Source: Arcuatula senhousia (lineage: Eukaryota > Mollusca > Bivalvia > Mytilida > Mytilidae). Taken from it: a DNA stretch of 64,000 nucleotides. This document shows positions 35,818-49,220 of this stretch, piece after piece. Made by a program: the position numbers and the translations under genes. The notes below the pieces were generated by a model that made no database searches, had not been told where the DNA came from, and was given only the letters and a program-made list of their open reading frames with translations. The stretch's first letter is position 1, and every line of letters starts with the position of its first letter. The DNA lies in NCBI GenBank assembly GCA_963971305.1, contig OZ020304.1, positions 19,078,103 to 19,142,102 of the forward strand, in the 5' to 3' direction.

Positions 35818-38800
35818 TGTCATGAATAGATAAAGCATTGTCAGTGAAACAGACACGTTATATATCCCATGGACTGTAGCGTATACATGTATAGCCATAA
35901 ACAACAAAATCACAATGCTACATGTATAACACTCAGTCCAACACACACATTATATTACTCTTAGACTGTGGCTCATAATACCACTTACTAGATCAATATC
36001 AAAGCTGCATGTACATATAAATCATTTTCAGTCCAACAGACACATTATCTACCACACAGATTGTTACATATAATACCACAAACAACAATACCAAAGTTGC
36101 ATGTACATGTATAACATTGTCAGTCCAACAGACACATTATATACCACACAGACTGTTACATATAATACCACAAACAACAATACCAAAGTTGCATGTACAT
36201 GTATAATATTGTCAGTCCAACAGACACATTATATACCACACAGACTGTTACAAATAATACCACAAACAACAATACCAAAGTTGCATGTACATGTATAATA
36301 TTGTCAGTCCAACAGACACATTATATACCACACAGACTGTTACATATGATACCACAAACAACAATACCAAAGTTGCATGTACATGTATAACATTGTCAGT
36401 CCAACAGACACATTATAAACCACACAGACTGTTACATATAATTCCACATACTGGATCAATACCAAAGCTGCATGTACATGTACAACATTGTCAGTCCAAC
36501 AGACACATTATATACCACACAGACTGTTACATATAATACCACATACTAGATCAATATCAATGCTGCATGTACATGTACAATATTGTCAGTCCAACAGACA
36601 CATTATATACCACACAGACTGTTACATATAACACCACATACTAGATCAATATCAAAGCTGCATGTACATGTACAACATTGTCAGTCCAACAGACACATTA
36701 TATACCACACAGACTGTTACATATAATACCACATACTAGATCAATACCAAAGCTGCATGTACATGTACAACATTGTCAGTCCAACAGACACATTATATAC
36801 CACACAGACTGTTACATATAATACCACATACTAGATCAATACCAAAGCTGCATGTACATGTACAACATTGTCAGTCCAACAGACACATTATATACCACAC
36901 AGACTGTTACATATAATACCACATACTAGATCAATACCAAAGCTGCATGTACATGTACAACATTGTCAGTCCAACAGACACATTATATACCACACAGACT
37001 GTTACATATAATACCACATACTAGATCAATATCAAAGCTACATGTACATGTATAACATTGTCACTCCAACAGATACATTATATACCACACAGACTGTTAC
37101 ATATAATACCACAAACAACAATACCAAAGTTGCATGTAAATGTATAACATTGTCAGTCCAACAGACACATTATATCCCACACAGACTGTTACATATAATA
37201 CCACAAACAACAATACCAAAGTTGCATGTACATGTATAACATTGTCAGTCCAACAGACACATTATGTACCACACAGACTGTTGCATATGATACCACATAC
37301 AACAATTCCAAAGCTGTATGTACATGTATAACATTGTCAGTCCAACAGACACATTATATACCACACAGACTGTTTCATATAATACCACATACAAGATCAA
37401 TATCAAAGCTGCATGTACATTTATAACATTGTCAGTCCAACAGACACATTATATACCACATGGACTGTTACATATAATACCACATACAACAATACCAAAG
37501 TTACATGTATATTTATAATATTGTAAGTCCAGCAGACACATTTAATACCACATGGACTGTTACATATAATATCCCACACAACAATACCAAAGTTACATGT
37601 AAATGTATAACATTGTCAGTCCAACAGACACATTATATTCCACACAGACTGTTACATATAATATACCACACAACAATACCAAAGTTACATGTACATGTAC
37701 AATATTGTCAGTCCAACAGACACATTTTATACCATACAGACTGTTACATATAATACCACATACTAGATCAATACCAAAGCTGCATGTACATGTATAACAA
37801 TGTCAGTCCAACAGACACATTATATACCACACAGACTGTTACATATAATACCACATACTAGATTAATACCAAAGCTGCATGTACATGTATAACATTGTCA
37901 GTCCAACAGACACATTATATACCACACAGACTGTTACATATAATACCACATACTAGATTAATACCAAAGCTACATGTAGATTTATAACATTGTCAGTCCA
38001 ACAGACACATTATATACCACACAGACTGTTACATATAATACCACATACTAGATCAATACCAAAGCTGCATGTACATGTATAACATTGTCAGTCCAACAGA
38101 CACATTATATACCACACAGACTGTTACATATAATACCACATACTAGATTAATACCAAAGCTGCATGTACATGTATAACATTGTCAGTCCAACAGACACAT
38201 TATATACCACACAGACTGTTACATATAATACCACATACTAGATTAATACCAAAGCTGCATGTACATGTATAACAATGTCAGTCCAACAGACACATTATAT
38301 ACCATACAGACTGTTACATATAATACCACATACTAGATTAATACCAAAGCTACATGTACATGTATAACATTGTCAGTCCAACAGACAAATTATATACCAC
38401 ACAGACTGTTACATATAATACCACATACTAGATTAATACCAAAGCTGCATGTACATGTATAACATTGTCAGTCCAACAGACACATTATATACCACACAGA
38501 CTGCTACATATAATACCACAAACAACAATACCAAAGTTGCATGTAAATGTATAACATTGTCAGTCCAACAGACACATTATATCCCACACAGACTGTTACA
38601 TATAATACCACAAACAACAATACCAAAGTTGCATGTACATGTATAACATTGTCAGTCCAACAGACACATTATGTACCACACAGACTGTTGCATATGATAC
38701 CACATACTAGATTAATACCAAAGTTGCATGTAAATGTATAACATTGTCAGTCCAACAGACACATTATATCCCACACAGACTGTTACATATAATACCACAA

Positions 38801-41800
38801 ACAACAATACCAAAGTTGCATGTACATGTATAACATTGTCAGTCCAACAGACACATTATATACCACACAGACTGTTTCATATACTACCACATACAAGATC
38901 AATATCAAAGCTGCATGTACATTTATAACATTGTCAGTCCAGCAGACACATTTGATACAACATGGACTGTTACATATAATACCACACACAACAATACCAA
39001 AGTTACATGTATATTTATAATATTGTAAGTCCAGCAGACACATTTAATACCACATGGACTGTTACATATAATATCCCACACAACAATACCAAAGTTACAT
39101 GTAAATGTATAACATTGTCAGTCCAACAGACACATTATATTCCACACAGACTGTTACATATAATATACCACACAACAATACCAAAGTTACATGTACATGT
39201 ACAATATTGTCAGTCCAACAGACACATTATATACCATACAGACTGTTACATATAATACCACATACTAGATCAATACCAAAGCTGCATGTACATGTATAAC
39301 AATGTCAGTCCAACAGACACATTATATACCACACAGACTGTTACATATAATACCACATACTAGATTAATACCAAAGCTGCATGTACATGTATAACATTGT
39401 CAGTCCAACAGACACATTATATACCACACAGACTGTTACATATAATACCACATACTAGATTTATACCAAAGCTGCATGTACATGTATAACAATGTCAGTC
39501 CAACAGACACATTATATACCACACAGACTGTTACATATAATACCACATACTAGATTAATACCAAAGCTACATGTAGATTTATAACATTGTCAGTCCAACA
39601 GACACATTATATACCACACAGACTGTTACATATAATACCACATACTAGATCAATACCAAAGCTGCATGTACATGTATAACATTGTCAGTCCAACAGACAC
39701 ATTATATACCACACAGACTGTTACATATAATACCACATACTAGATTAATACCAAAGCTGCATGTACATGTATAACATTGTCAGTCCAACAGACACATTAT
39801 ATACCACACAGACTGTTACATATAATACCACATACTAGATTAATACCAAAGCTGCATGTACATGTATAACATTGTCAGTCCAACAGACACATTATATACC
39901 ACACAGACTGTTACATATAATACCACATACTAGATCAATACCAAAGCTGCATGTTAATGTATAGCATTGTCAGTCCAACAGACAAATTATATACCACACA
40001 GACTGTTGCATATAATACCACATACTAGATTAATACCAAAGCTGCATGTACATGTATAACAATGTCAGTCCAACAGACACATTATATACCATACAGACTG
40101 TTACATATAATACCACATACTAGATTAATACCAAAGCTGCATGTACATGTATAACATTGTCAGTCCAACAGACACATTATATACCACACAGACTGTTACA
40201 TATAATACCACATACTAGATTAATACCAAAGCTGCATGTACATGTATAACATTGTCAGTCCAACAGACACATTATATACCACACAGACTGTTACATATAA
40301 TACCACATACTAGATTTATACCAAAGCTGCATGTACATGTATAACAATGTCAGTCCAACAGACACATTATATACCACACAGACTGTTACATATAATACCA
40401 CATACTAGATTAATACCAAAGCTACATGTAGATTTATAACATTGTCAGTCCAACAGACACATTATATACCACACAGACTGTTACATATAATACCACATAC
40501 TAGATCAATACCAAAGCTGCATGTACATGTATAACATTGTCAGTCCAACAGACACATTATATACCACACAGACTGTTACATATAATACCACATACTAGAT
40601 TAATACCAAAGCTGCATGTACATGTATAACATTGTCAGTCCAACAGACACATTATATACCACACAGACTGTTACATATAATACCACATACTAGATTAATA
40701 CCAAAGCTGCATGTACATGTATAACATTGTCAGTCCAACAGACACATTATATACCACACAGACTGTTACATATAATACCACATACTAGATCAATACCAAA
40801 GCTGCATGTTAATGTATAGCATTGTCAGTCCAACAGACAAATTATATACCACACAGACTGTTGCATATAATACCACATACTAGATTAATACCAAAGCTGC
40901 ATGTACATGTATAACAATGTCAGTCCAACAGACACATTATATACCATACAGACTGTTACATATAATACCACATACTAGATTAATACCAAAGCTGCATGTA
41001 CATGTATAACATTGTCAGTCCAACAGACACATTATATACCACACAGACTGTTACATATAATACCACATACTAGATCAATACCAAAGCTGCATGTTAATGT
41101 ATAACATTGTCAGTCCAACAGACAAATTATATACCACACAGACTGTTGCATATAATACCACATACTAGATTAATACCAAAGCTGCATGTACATGTATAAC
41201 AATGTCAGTCCAACAGACACATTATATACCATACAGACTGTTACATATAATACCACATACTAGATTAATACCAAAGCTACATGTACATGTATAACATTGT
41301 CAGTCCAACAGACAAATTATATACCACACAGACTGTTACATATAATACCACATACTAGATTAATACCAAAGCTACATGTACATGTATAACATTGTCAGTC
41401 CAACAGACAAATCATATACCACACAGACTGTTACATATAATACCACATACTAGATTAATACCAAAGCTGCATGTACATGTATAACATTGTCAGTCCAACA
41501 GACACATTATATACCACACAGACTGCTACATATAATACCACATACAATAATATCACAAGAGAACATGTACATGGTTAACATATTCAGTCCAACTGTCATA
41601 TTATATACCACTTGGACTGTAGCAAATAATACCACACAACAATATCACCAGGCTATATGTATGTATAACATTGTCATTCCAACACACACATTATATACCT
41701 CTAAGACTGTTCCACAAATACCACATATTAAAATATCACAAGACTGTATGTACAAATACAACATACAGCCCAACTAACATATTATATACAGCATAGACTG

Positions 41801-41988
41801 TAGCATATAGTTCCCTATACAACAATATCATTAGGCTACATGTACTTGTATAAATTTGTCAGTCCAACTGACATAATTTATACCTCTTGGATTGTATCAA
41901 ATATTTCCACATACATCTATATCGCCAATAAGGCTACATTACATGTGGAACATTGCCAGTCCAACACTCACACTTCACATACCACTTG
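35818..41988 (+). repeat. satellite A array 3
   Basis: Mirror of array 2 but with nine more monomers (about 59 core monomers). The extra 855 bp is a tandem duplication: TAGATTTATACC occurs at 39456 and 40311, AGCTACATGTAGATTTATA near 39565 and 40420, and the odd ATGTTAATGTATAGCATT near 39950 and 40806, each pair 855 bp apart. The left array has the equivalent features once. Confidence 0.95.
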
Positions 41989-42089
41989 TAGGGCCAACTG
42001 TTATATTATATGAATCAGAAATAAAATTTCAACAATTGACTGCTACATGTTGTGTTATGAAACAAACATGACTATATTATTATTTATAG

Positions 42090-42183
42090 GGTTACTACAG
42101 TAGCACAACAGCTCCAAGGTCAAGACATGGTCTAGTTTGAATCACAGAAAAGCCACAGGAATTTATACAGTGATCACTTCATG
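42090..42183 (+). other. exon-like sequence, inner half-unit
   Basis: Acceptor TATTTATAG, 94 bp beginning GGTTACTACAGTAGCACAAC, then donor GTAAGA at 42184. It contains several stops in each frame, so if transcribed it is probably non-coding. It is followed by an intron-like 287 bp and the sequence at 42471. Confidence 0.45.
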
Positions 42184-42470
42184 GTAAGATTTTTTGTTTT
42201 AATTTCTTTAAAAATTAAATTGTAAAATGGTAAACAATCAATACCAGTAATCATCTAAGAAATATTTCAACAACATAAACAACTTTAAAACAACTTCATT
42301 GAAATGTCTGTGTTTTGATTTTTGGAAATCGTGGTATAAAATTAATGTTTTAATTTTTATTTGTTTACTTAGGTTATTCTAATTTAACAAATTCGATAGT
42401 AAGTTTATAACACTGTGTTGGCAATTAGAAGGATTTTGCAATATGTTTACTTTTCTTCTTTTTTTTACAG

Positions 42471-42745
42471 TATTCCATTGCACAGCTGACAGTGGTGGAA
42501 GAAACAAAGTATACATTTCAACATTAAAGGATCATAGATGAGATCAACAATATTTTGAACCAAACAAGAATTTGTTAAAAATATCGTTTGTTTGCTTGTT
42601 TGCAATGGTTTTTTTATATCAAATTGACAAATATGGATCTGGAAAATTTAATTGATCTTGAAAAATCTTTTTATTAATTCATCTTATTGTATGTTTTGTT
42701 CAGCTGCTTTAGGGCACATTTTGCAATAAAATACCATATTATTCT
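42471..42745 (+). other. terminal exon-like sequence with polyadenylation signal
   Basis: A pyrimidine tract of about 25 bases and TACAG precede TATTCCATTGCACAGCTGAC; AATAAA lies at 42725-42730. Similar to 19597 onward. The 3' end is approximate. Confidence 0.45.
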
Positions 42746-43197
42746 TTTTCTGTTTATATAATGATGCTTTTTACTGTTTACACCTAATTTCTAAATAGTG
42801 GTACCTTTTTAAGGTGAATTTAAATGAGGCCTCAAGTTTTGTCATTTGTCTTAAGATGAGGAAGATGTCATATATTAGGTCAGTAAAGTTGGTGATCCAT
42901 GACACACCTGTTGTTAGTATGAAATCATGAAGCATATCAATTTAGTACAAATTTAAATGGTTCTCACTCATTCATTGTCTAAAAATTACATGTACTTATC
43001 AAATGGTCCATTAAATCCATTTTAATTACTACCTGACTTGATATTTTTCAGTACAGAGAAGTTCAAGGTTATAAAGTTTGATAAGCCTAACACGTTTTTT
43101 CTTCTATACAAGACTAATCAAAGACACTCTTACCAAAAGAAAATACCACACTATATGAATATGAAGAGCATAGAACAATAAGAACAAAGATGCCAGG

Positions 43198-43678
43198 GCT
43201 TGATTTACTTATAAAAGCTGCTAGTCCTACTTACATACTATATTTGTATATGGACTATCGTTACAAAACAAAATATAAAAGAGTTTATTATTTAAGGCTG
43301 TCAGTCCTGCATACAAACTATGTACGTGTATGGACTGTTGTTCACAATGCCACATATAAAAGTGTCTATGATTTAAGGTTTGTCAAGAGTACCTGTCAGT
43401 CCTGCTTACATACTATGTACGTGTATGGACTGTTGTTCACAATACCACATATAAAAGAACGTATGATTTGAGGTTTGACAAGAATAGCTTTCAGTCCAAC
43501 ATACATACTATGTACGTGTATGGACTGTTGTTCACAGTACAACATATAAAAAGTGTATATGATTTAAGGTTTGTCAAGAGTAGCTGTCAGTCCTGGATAC
43601 ATACTATGCACTTGTATGGACTGTTGTTCACAATACCACATATAAAATTGTCTATGATTTAAGGTTTGTCATGATTCA
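43198..43678 (+). repeat. satellite C array, mirror copy
   Basis: Mirror of 26285-26765. Open frames 43190-43471 and 43468-43662 are satellite translations. Confidence 0.9.
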
Positions 43679-43759
43679 AGAACTCGTAAAGAACAATAAG
43701 ATGAAAGAGACGAGGTTCTTTAATGTCCTCTCCCTGTCAACAACGCTTCGATTGGTAGA

Positions 43760-44045
43760 TGGAAACCTTTGTTATATCCGCCGGAGATTAAGGAAACCAC
43801 CGAATCCAATTGCAGATTATTCTTGGATTTGCATCTCGAATATGACCAGAGTGGTAATCTCAGTAGAAATATTAACGATAATTGAGACGACTTTGATTTT
43901 CCTAACCTTGAAATCAACATACCTACTTTACCTGCTCACGGTGATTATATTTCACATATTGAATATGCCAGGGCTTTTACAATTTTTTTCTGATTTTTAT
44001 ACATCTCCATGGCCGACTGTTAGACCAAGGTTACAAGAAAAATAC
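43760..44045 (+). pseudogene. decayed retroelement protein fragment, mirror copy
   Basis: Mirror of 25918-26203, read on the + strand in the frame of TTATATCCG at 43772. Same three internal stops, so the decay predates the palindrome. Confidence 0.65.
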
Positions 44046-45938
44046 ATCTCATACAGTCCCTAAAAAATCCCTTCGTTATCAACCATTGGAAAAATTAAAA
44101 ATTTTGTTAAACGTAATGGTTATTGATTGTTTTGATTAGTGTTTTGCTAATTGTTGTACTGAGATGGTCATCTAATTATCTAATCATTTAATTTTCCCTA
44201 TTGTGTCTTCGCAACCGTTCTGCGTTTTGTGTCAATATCGGACCCTAAGCTCACAATTGCAGAGGGGGGGGGGTTTCGCGCGCAATAAAATCTGGTTTAA
44301 CCCACCATTTCATTTGAAATGCCTGTACCAAGTCAGGACCATTGCGATCTTTAATTTTACCGGTGTGTCTTCAATGTTTTGTCTTTTAGCTTTGACAATG
44401 AGATTGATCCTCCAAGTTCGGTAATTTTGTTATTACCGTTATTTATACAACCACGGTTTCAATATGACACCAATAATCAAAGAAAAGAAACGCTTTTCTT
44501 TGATTATCAGTATTATTGTTTTTCAATAAGAACGATTGGCCACATAAACATTCTCTTTAAACCTCACTGTTAAATTTACCATAAAACGCATCTTAAGTGT
44601 GTTGAAATGGGGGAAATAGAAATGTTTTATTTTTGGAAAGGGAAAGACCTTGCAATTATTTCTGAAGCTTTTTATATCTTTCATTTTTTTATCATTTTAT
44701 GTGAAACATTCAAATCCAGATATAAAAAGTGACTATTGATTCAAGAAAGGTAGCAAATTAGCGATCAGTGATGATCAATTTTATCTGTCCAAAAAGAGAA
44801 GCCGCTATATATAAGTAAACAAAGTTTAAATTGAAAGAAATTGGTTTAAAGTAGAATGGTCCTGGTTTGATACAGGTTCAAGCAACAAAATTTGAAATGT
44901 TTGTATGAAAACTGTTTGTGTTGGTTCAAGTTCATATATTTAGGAAACCATACATCCCTAACTTCTTATTTTTGTTATTGATATTTTAGGTTCACTTGGT
45001 TTATAACGGTACTAAGGCATTACTTCAATTTCTAGTGATTCCATAGATTTTATAATTGTATAATTTGAACTTTGAAAAAAAGGGTTTAAATGAACATGAT
45101 ACGTCCTTATGGTATTTTATGGTTAAAAAGTGAAATGAAGGTTATGAGGAGAACAAGTTGGTTAAATCTTAATATCATATGAATTGTTCTACGTATATTT
45201 TTTTGCATAAGGCCAATGCAATGCGGCGATCAATGACGACTGTTCATCTTGATAAATTTGCTTACTGTTTTCTCTTGTCGATCTCTAAGTTGCGACTGGA
45301 ATATGGAGGCTGTGTCGCGTACACTTATTCTTCATGTTATCAAAGAAGAAATACTTGCTGGTTTTTTTTTCTTCCTTTATATAAAGATGTAAACAAAATC
45401 AATAAATACTCAGGGACGATTCCAGAGTTCAATGAAAAGGGGTGGGCGTAGAAAAATCCGGGTAATAAAATGGTGAATGTCGGGCGGGCGCGGGCGGGGA
45501 AGAAATTTTCGTAACAGTTTTCTCAGCAACTACTAACCACAGCCACTTGATATTTGGTATACAGCATCAGGGTGGGGTCCCATAACGTGGGATACGATTT
45601 CAGGTATGTCGCTCAACTACTTCCTGTTAAACGAAATCCAGCAGTTTTTGGACTTTGACAGATTTTTCAATTTTACACAAAAATTAAAAATTTCCCGATT
45701 AAATGGGGCGTACGCCCCCTCCGCCCTCCTCTGGATCTGTTACAGTAGGTAAACGTTATGTCAAAATCAGCTTTTGATATTTGCTTTGACTTGTGAAACA
45801 ATTTTACATCGTCTGCAATTTTTTGAATATGTGGCAATTTATTGTAAGTTGTTTCAAGTTGCCATAAATGCATATTCATTGAATAATCATCATGTAACTT
45901 ATCAGAATGGACGATCCTTTTTTCAAAAGATTATTTTT
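44046..45938. other. mirror of 24024-25917, no gene supported
   Basis: Contains the mirror GGATCC-family element (about 45409-45739). Near 44203-44275 it differs from the left arm by a few bases and a longer G run, which changes the short open frame there. Confidence 0.5.
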
Positions 45939-46334
45939 GAGCAGAGCTCTATGAAGTTATATAGCTATCTGACTTTCGCGTTTTTTTTTCGTCTAGACAG
46001 GGTAAATTGGTCAGGCAATATTCCTACCTAAGGATCCATTATAGAATATTCATCGTGTATAATCATTGTTTCAATGAATTAAATGTTATACAGGTTGTCT
46101 TAACTCAGAGGTACATCTTTATACCCCTATAATTAGTACAAAATAAATGTGGACTACATTTCACATATCGATACACTAAAGTTGATGTACACTTCAGCGT
46201 TGCTGACCTTTTACCTTTGATTTATTTATTTATTCAAGTGGGTTGAGTTTACTATTCATGGCCAAGATAACTTTTTCCATAGACCACCACACTCATCTTA
46301 CATCTCTCCAACCACAAACCAGCCAACTACATTT

Positions 46335-47108
46335 ATGCTGCATCCCTCAGATCTAGAGGCCATTTCCCAACAAATAAAGCATGCAATCAAAGATGAACTT
46401 TCACAACACATCAGGTCACTTGTAAGAGAAGAAATACAAGATAGCTTACAATATGCTCTAGTCCCCCTCCAGTCCCAACTTGACAAATTGCAACACGAGA
46501 ACAAACAGCTCAAGGCAGACATCGACGCTTTGGAGCAATACGGTAGGCGGGAACTAATTAGAGTAAATGGGGTACAAGAGACAACTGGAGAAAGCACAAC
46601 TGACATAGTAAAAGACATTGTGAAATCCATAGATCCAGATCTTGCAGAAGGAGACATCATCCGATCACATCGTGTAGGAAACCCGACAAAGAGAACTCCT
46701 AACCCTCGACAAATCATTGTTAGATTGAAAGACAGCACAACCAAACGTAGGATTCTCAAGGCAAGTAAAGATCTTAAAGATGGTGACAAATACAAACAGG
46801 TCCTGATTAATGAAGATCTTACTAGAACGAGGAATACGCTGGCGTATCGTGCTCGTCAACTTAAAAATAAAAGGTACATTTCTCAGACGTGGACAATTGA
46901 TGGAAAAATTTTCATAAAACACAATGCAGGACAGATTGTAACATTTACAACAGATGATACGCTCAGACGCATCATCTCAGATAACTTTCCTGATGCATTA
47001 ATTGTTGCTTATCCACCACCGAAGAGGAACAACCGTAACAATCTTGACCCATCTGATAACCAGCCAGTTCATGAAATTCAAAATGCAGACAATCCTGATC
47101 TTAGCTGA
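46335..47108 (+). CDS. LINE ORF1 protein (coiled coil plus RRM-like)
   Basis: A 257-residue nucleic-acid-binding protein expected to coat the element RNA. Residues about 40-69 form a heptad-like coiled coil ending in DALEQYGRRELIRVNGVQE-type sequence, the usual start of the RRM-like domain of L1/CR1-type ORF1 proteins. Residues about 70-145 fit the RRM and about 150-205 the C-terminal domain (LINEDLT, then YRARQLKN). The tail is short and Asn/Pro-rich. The frame is intact. The start at 46335 is the first in-frame Met and sits about 87 bp after the probable 5' end of the element. The open frames on the opposite strand are shadows. Confidence 0.85.
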   Translation: MLHPSDLEAISQQIKHAIKDELSQHIRSLVREEIQDSLQYALVPLQSQLDKLQHENKQLKADIDALEQYGRRELIRVNGVQETTGESTTDIVKDIVKSIDPDLAEGDIIRSHRVGNPTKRTPNPRQIIVRLKDSTTKRRILKASKDLKDGDKYKQVLINEDLTRTRNTLAYRARQLKNKRYISQTWTIDGKIFIKHNAGQIVTFTTDDTLRRIISDNFPDALIVAYPPPKRNNRNNLDPSDNQPVHEIQNADNPDLS

Positions 47109-47737
47109 ACAGTGCTGAAGTAAATTTATATATAAACCCCATGTATTGCTCAAAAAGACGTTTTGAGTAGGGTATATTGATATATGAATTGTGATTTTCT
47201 TTCTACTTCATTGTACTGATTGTAATTTGTATTACTATCATACTTTAACATATAGTAAAAATCTTTGGTCAAGCGTAACGTAAAAGTATTTAAATGTCAC
47301 ATGATCATGATGATATGTGATTCACGTACTTTAAAGAATCTTTAAACAAAAGCATTTTGATTTGATACCTATATCGTATTCTCTTAATTATACTCACAGG
47401 CTATTTTCCATCATAGATGATGAATGTAAAATTAATTAATTCCAATTAATAATGTAAATCAGTTTAGTCTGTTAAAGCATCCTAAAGGCTAAAATCACAT
47501 TGATCATGAATCCTTTCTCACTTTTTGTAAATATCTCATGTTTTTTCCTTGAACTTGTAATTTTTTTCTTTCGATACACTTTCTATACTAGAGAAATGCA
47601 GCTCTCTTTTTGCAACAATGACCATGTCTTTGTTATGTATCACCTTACAATCTTTTACGATAATGTTTTGTTGTTTTGTTTGCATATGGCCCGCTCGTTT
47701 AGTGCTTCACACGTTATAGGTGTGACTTAATTTTTAA

Positions 47738-49123
47738 ATGGGAATAACTATAGATCAATATAGATCACGAGTGGGTAGATTTTATATGACCCATAGAGTA
47801 GGTCCTAAAAATGCATTGAATGCAAGAGATATATATTTTGTTTATATGATGTACTTTAATGTTGATAAAATACTATCAATAAGATTGATGTTGATGTTGG
47901 TTTTTGATATTCTTGTAGTTGAAATGACTGTATGTAGTGAAGTTCAGAATGAAAAGTGTTATAAGCATATTGATGTAGCAATAATTATAAATATTTGTTT
48001 TTTTATGTTTATGTTACAATTATTACTAATTATATCGGGACTTGAAACAAACCCCGGACCATCTGATACCAGCTCTTTAAGTGATGTATCAGATATTAGT
48101 AGTTTGTATGAAAATTTTTCAACATCACTTTCTTTTTTACATTTGAACATTCAAAGTATTGTTCCTAAACTTGATCTTATAATTGCTGAGTATACAGAAT
48201 TTGACTTGTTGTCATTTACTGAAACATGGTTAAATGCTAATACTGTTGATGATGATTTGAAATTTGTCAACTTTCACAAACCTTTCAGGAGGGACAGGGG
48301 AGGTAACAAAAATGGGGGAGGTGTTATAGTTTTTGTTAGAGAGAACATTCACGTAGTTAGGCGGTTGGACCTAGAACCGTCTGACATTGAAGTTATTTGG
48401 TTGGAAATAAGCATTAATAGAAACAGATTTCTGTATGGAACTTTTTATATCCCTCCTGGAAGTAGGGTAGATATTTGGAATCAAGTAGAAGATTCTATTG
48501 ATTCTGCTGTAAGTGATGTAAATTGCAATCATGTGATAATAACAGGAGATTTTAACGACAACCAACTCAGTATCAATCATAAAACTAAAAATATTTGCTC
48601 AAAGTTTGGTTTGCAACAACTTGTAGATGAACCGACCAATTTTACTGAAAATTCATCTTCTGTTATCGATTTGATTATCACTGACGATCCTCTATTTGTC
48701 CCATACGTTACTGTAGGTCCCCCACTTTTAAACCAAATTCGATATCATTGCCCTGTCTTAGGCTTTGTAAATTCACCAAAACCTAAAAATAAGGTCATAA
48801 AACGTAATGTCTGGATTTATGATCAGGGCGACTATGATAAATATAGGCGGATATTGGCCGATACTGATTGGGATAGCCTTTTTATATCGAATGACATAGA
48901 TATCATTGTTGATGGTATAAGTACGTGTGTTTTGAGCGCTGCAAGCCAATGTATACCAAATCGTTATGTAAATATAAGAAAGTCTGATCCTGGCTGGCTT
49001 ACGAATGATCTGAAGAGGTTAATCAGGATCAAAAATCGTTCTCATAGTAAGGCAAAACGCACAAACCGTCCGTCTGACTGGGATAAATTCAAAAGAGCTA
49101 GAAATAAAACTATCAGATGTTAA
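47738..49123 (+). CDS. LINE ORF2, N-terminal part: 2A-like leader and APE endonuclease
   Basis: 461 codons. Residues 1-108 are a hydrophobic leader starting MGITIDQYRSRVGRF and ending in GLETNPGP, a 2A-like motif. An APE-type endonuclease follows: N137 (LNIQS), E162 (TETWL), R/D and GGGV at 183-196, YIPP at 237-240, GDFND at 270-274, and the SxxD motif at D311. The usual final SDH motif reads RYH (335-337), so the catalytic Asp is missing and target nicking is probably lost. The frame ends in TAA just after RNKTIRC, where related proteins continue toward the reverse transcriptase. The rest lies in another frame from about 49115, so a deletion or frameshift split ORF2. It begins about 630 bp after ORF1. 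Confidence 0.85.
   Translation: MGITIDQYRSRVGRFYMTHRVGPKNALNARDIYFVYMMYFNVDKILSIRLMLMLVFDILVVEMTVCSEVQNEKCYKHIDVAIIINICFFMFMLQLLLIISGLETNPGPSDTSSLSDVSDISSLYENFSTSLSFLHLNIQSIVPKLDLIIAEYTEFDLLSFTETWLNANTVDDDLKFVNFHKPFRRDRGGNKNGGGVIVFVRENIHVVRRLDLEPSDIEVIWLEISINRNRFLYGTFYIPPGSRVDIWNQVEDSIDSAVSDVNCNHVIITGDFNDNQLSINHKTKNICSKFGLQQLVDEPTNFTENSSSVIDLIITDDPLFVPYVTVGPPLLNQIRYHCPVLGFVNSPKPKNKVIKRNVWIYDQGDYDKYRRILADTDWDSLFISNDIDIIVDGISTCVLSAASQCIPNRYVNIRKSDPGWLTNDLKRLIRIKNRSHSKAKRTNRPSDWDKFKRARNKTIRC
48038..48061 (+). other. 2A-like ribosome-skipping motif (GLETNPGP)
   Basis: Residues 101-108 of ORF2, preceded by the hydrophobic run FMLQLLLIIS. The 2A consensus is D(V/I)ExNPGP. Here D is G and V is L, while E, N, P, G and P are kept. 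2A-like sequences at this place are known in APE-type non-LTR retrotransposons of invertebrates. Whether this variant still causes skipping is uncertain. Confidence 0.65.
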
Positions 49124-49220
49124 TTGTTCTTCTAAGTCATGGTGGACTATATGTAACAAAATATCTGATTTAAAACCGTCTAGCACTGACATACCACCCT
49201 TAATTGTAGGTGATAGGTTA

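Noticed and set aside
28186..39299. Dozens of 63-98-codon open frames, many starting MYMYNIVSPTDTLYTTQT
   Set aside because: They are translations of satellite A. Monomers of 92 or 95 bp are not multiples of three, so frames rotate and end after about two monomers. No start context, conservation of frame or domain supports coding.
46298..46922. 165- and 85-codon open frames on the - strand over LINE ORF1
   Set aside because: Antisense shadows of the intact ORF1; its domain pattern lies on the + strand.
47500..47730. 76-codon open frame between LINE ORF1 and ORF2
   Set aside because: Low-complexity hydrophobic translation in a different frame from ORF2, which has its own family-like start at 47738.
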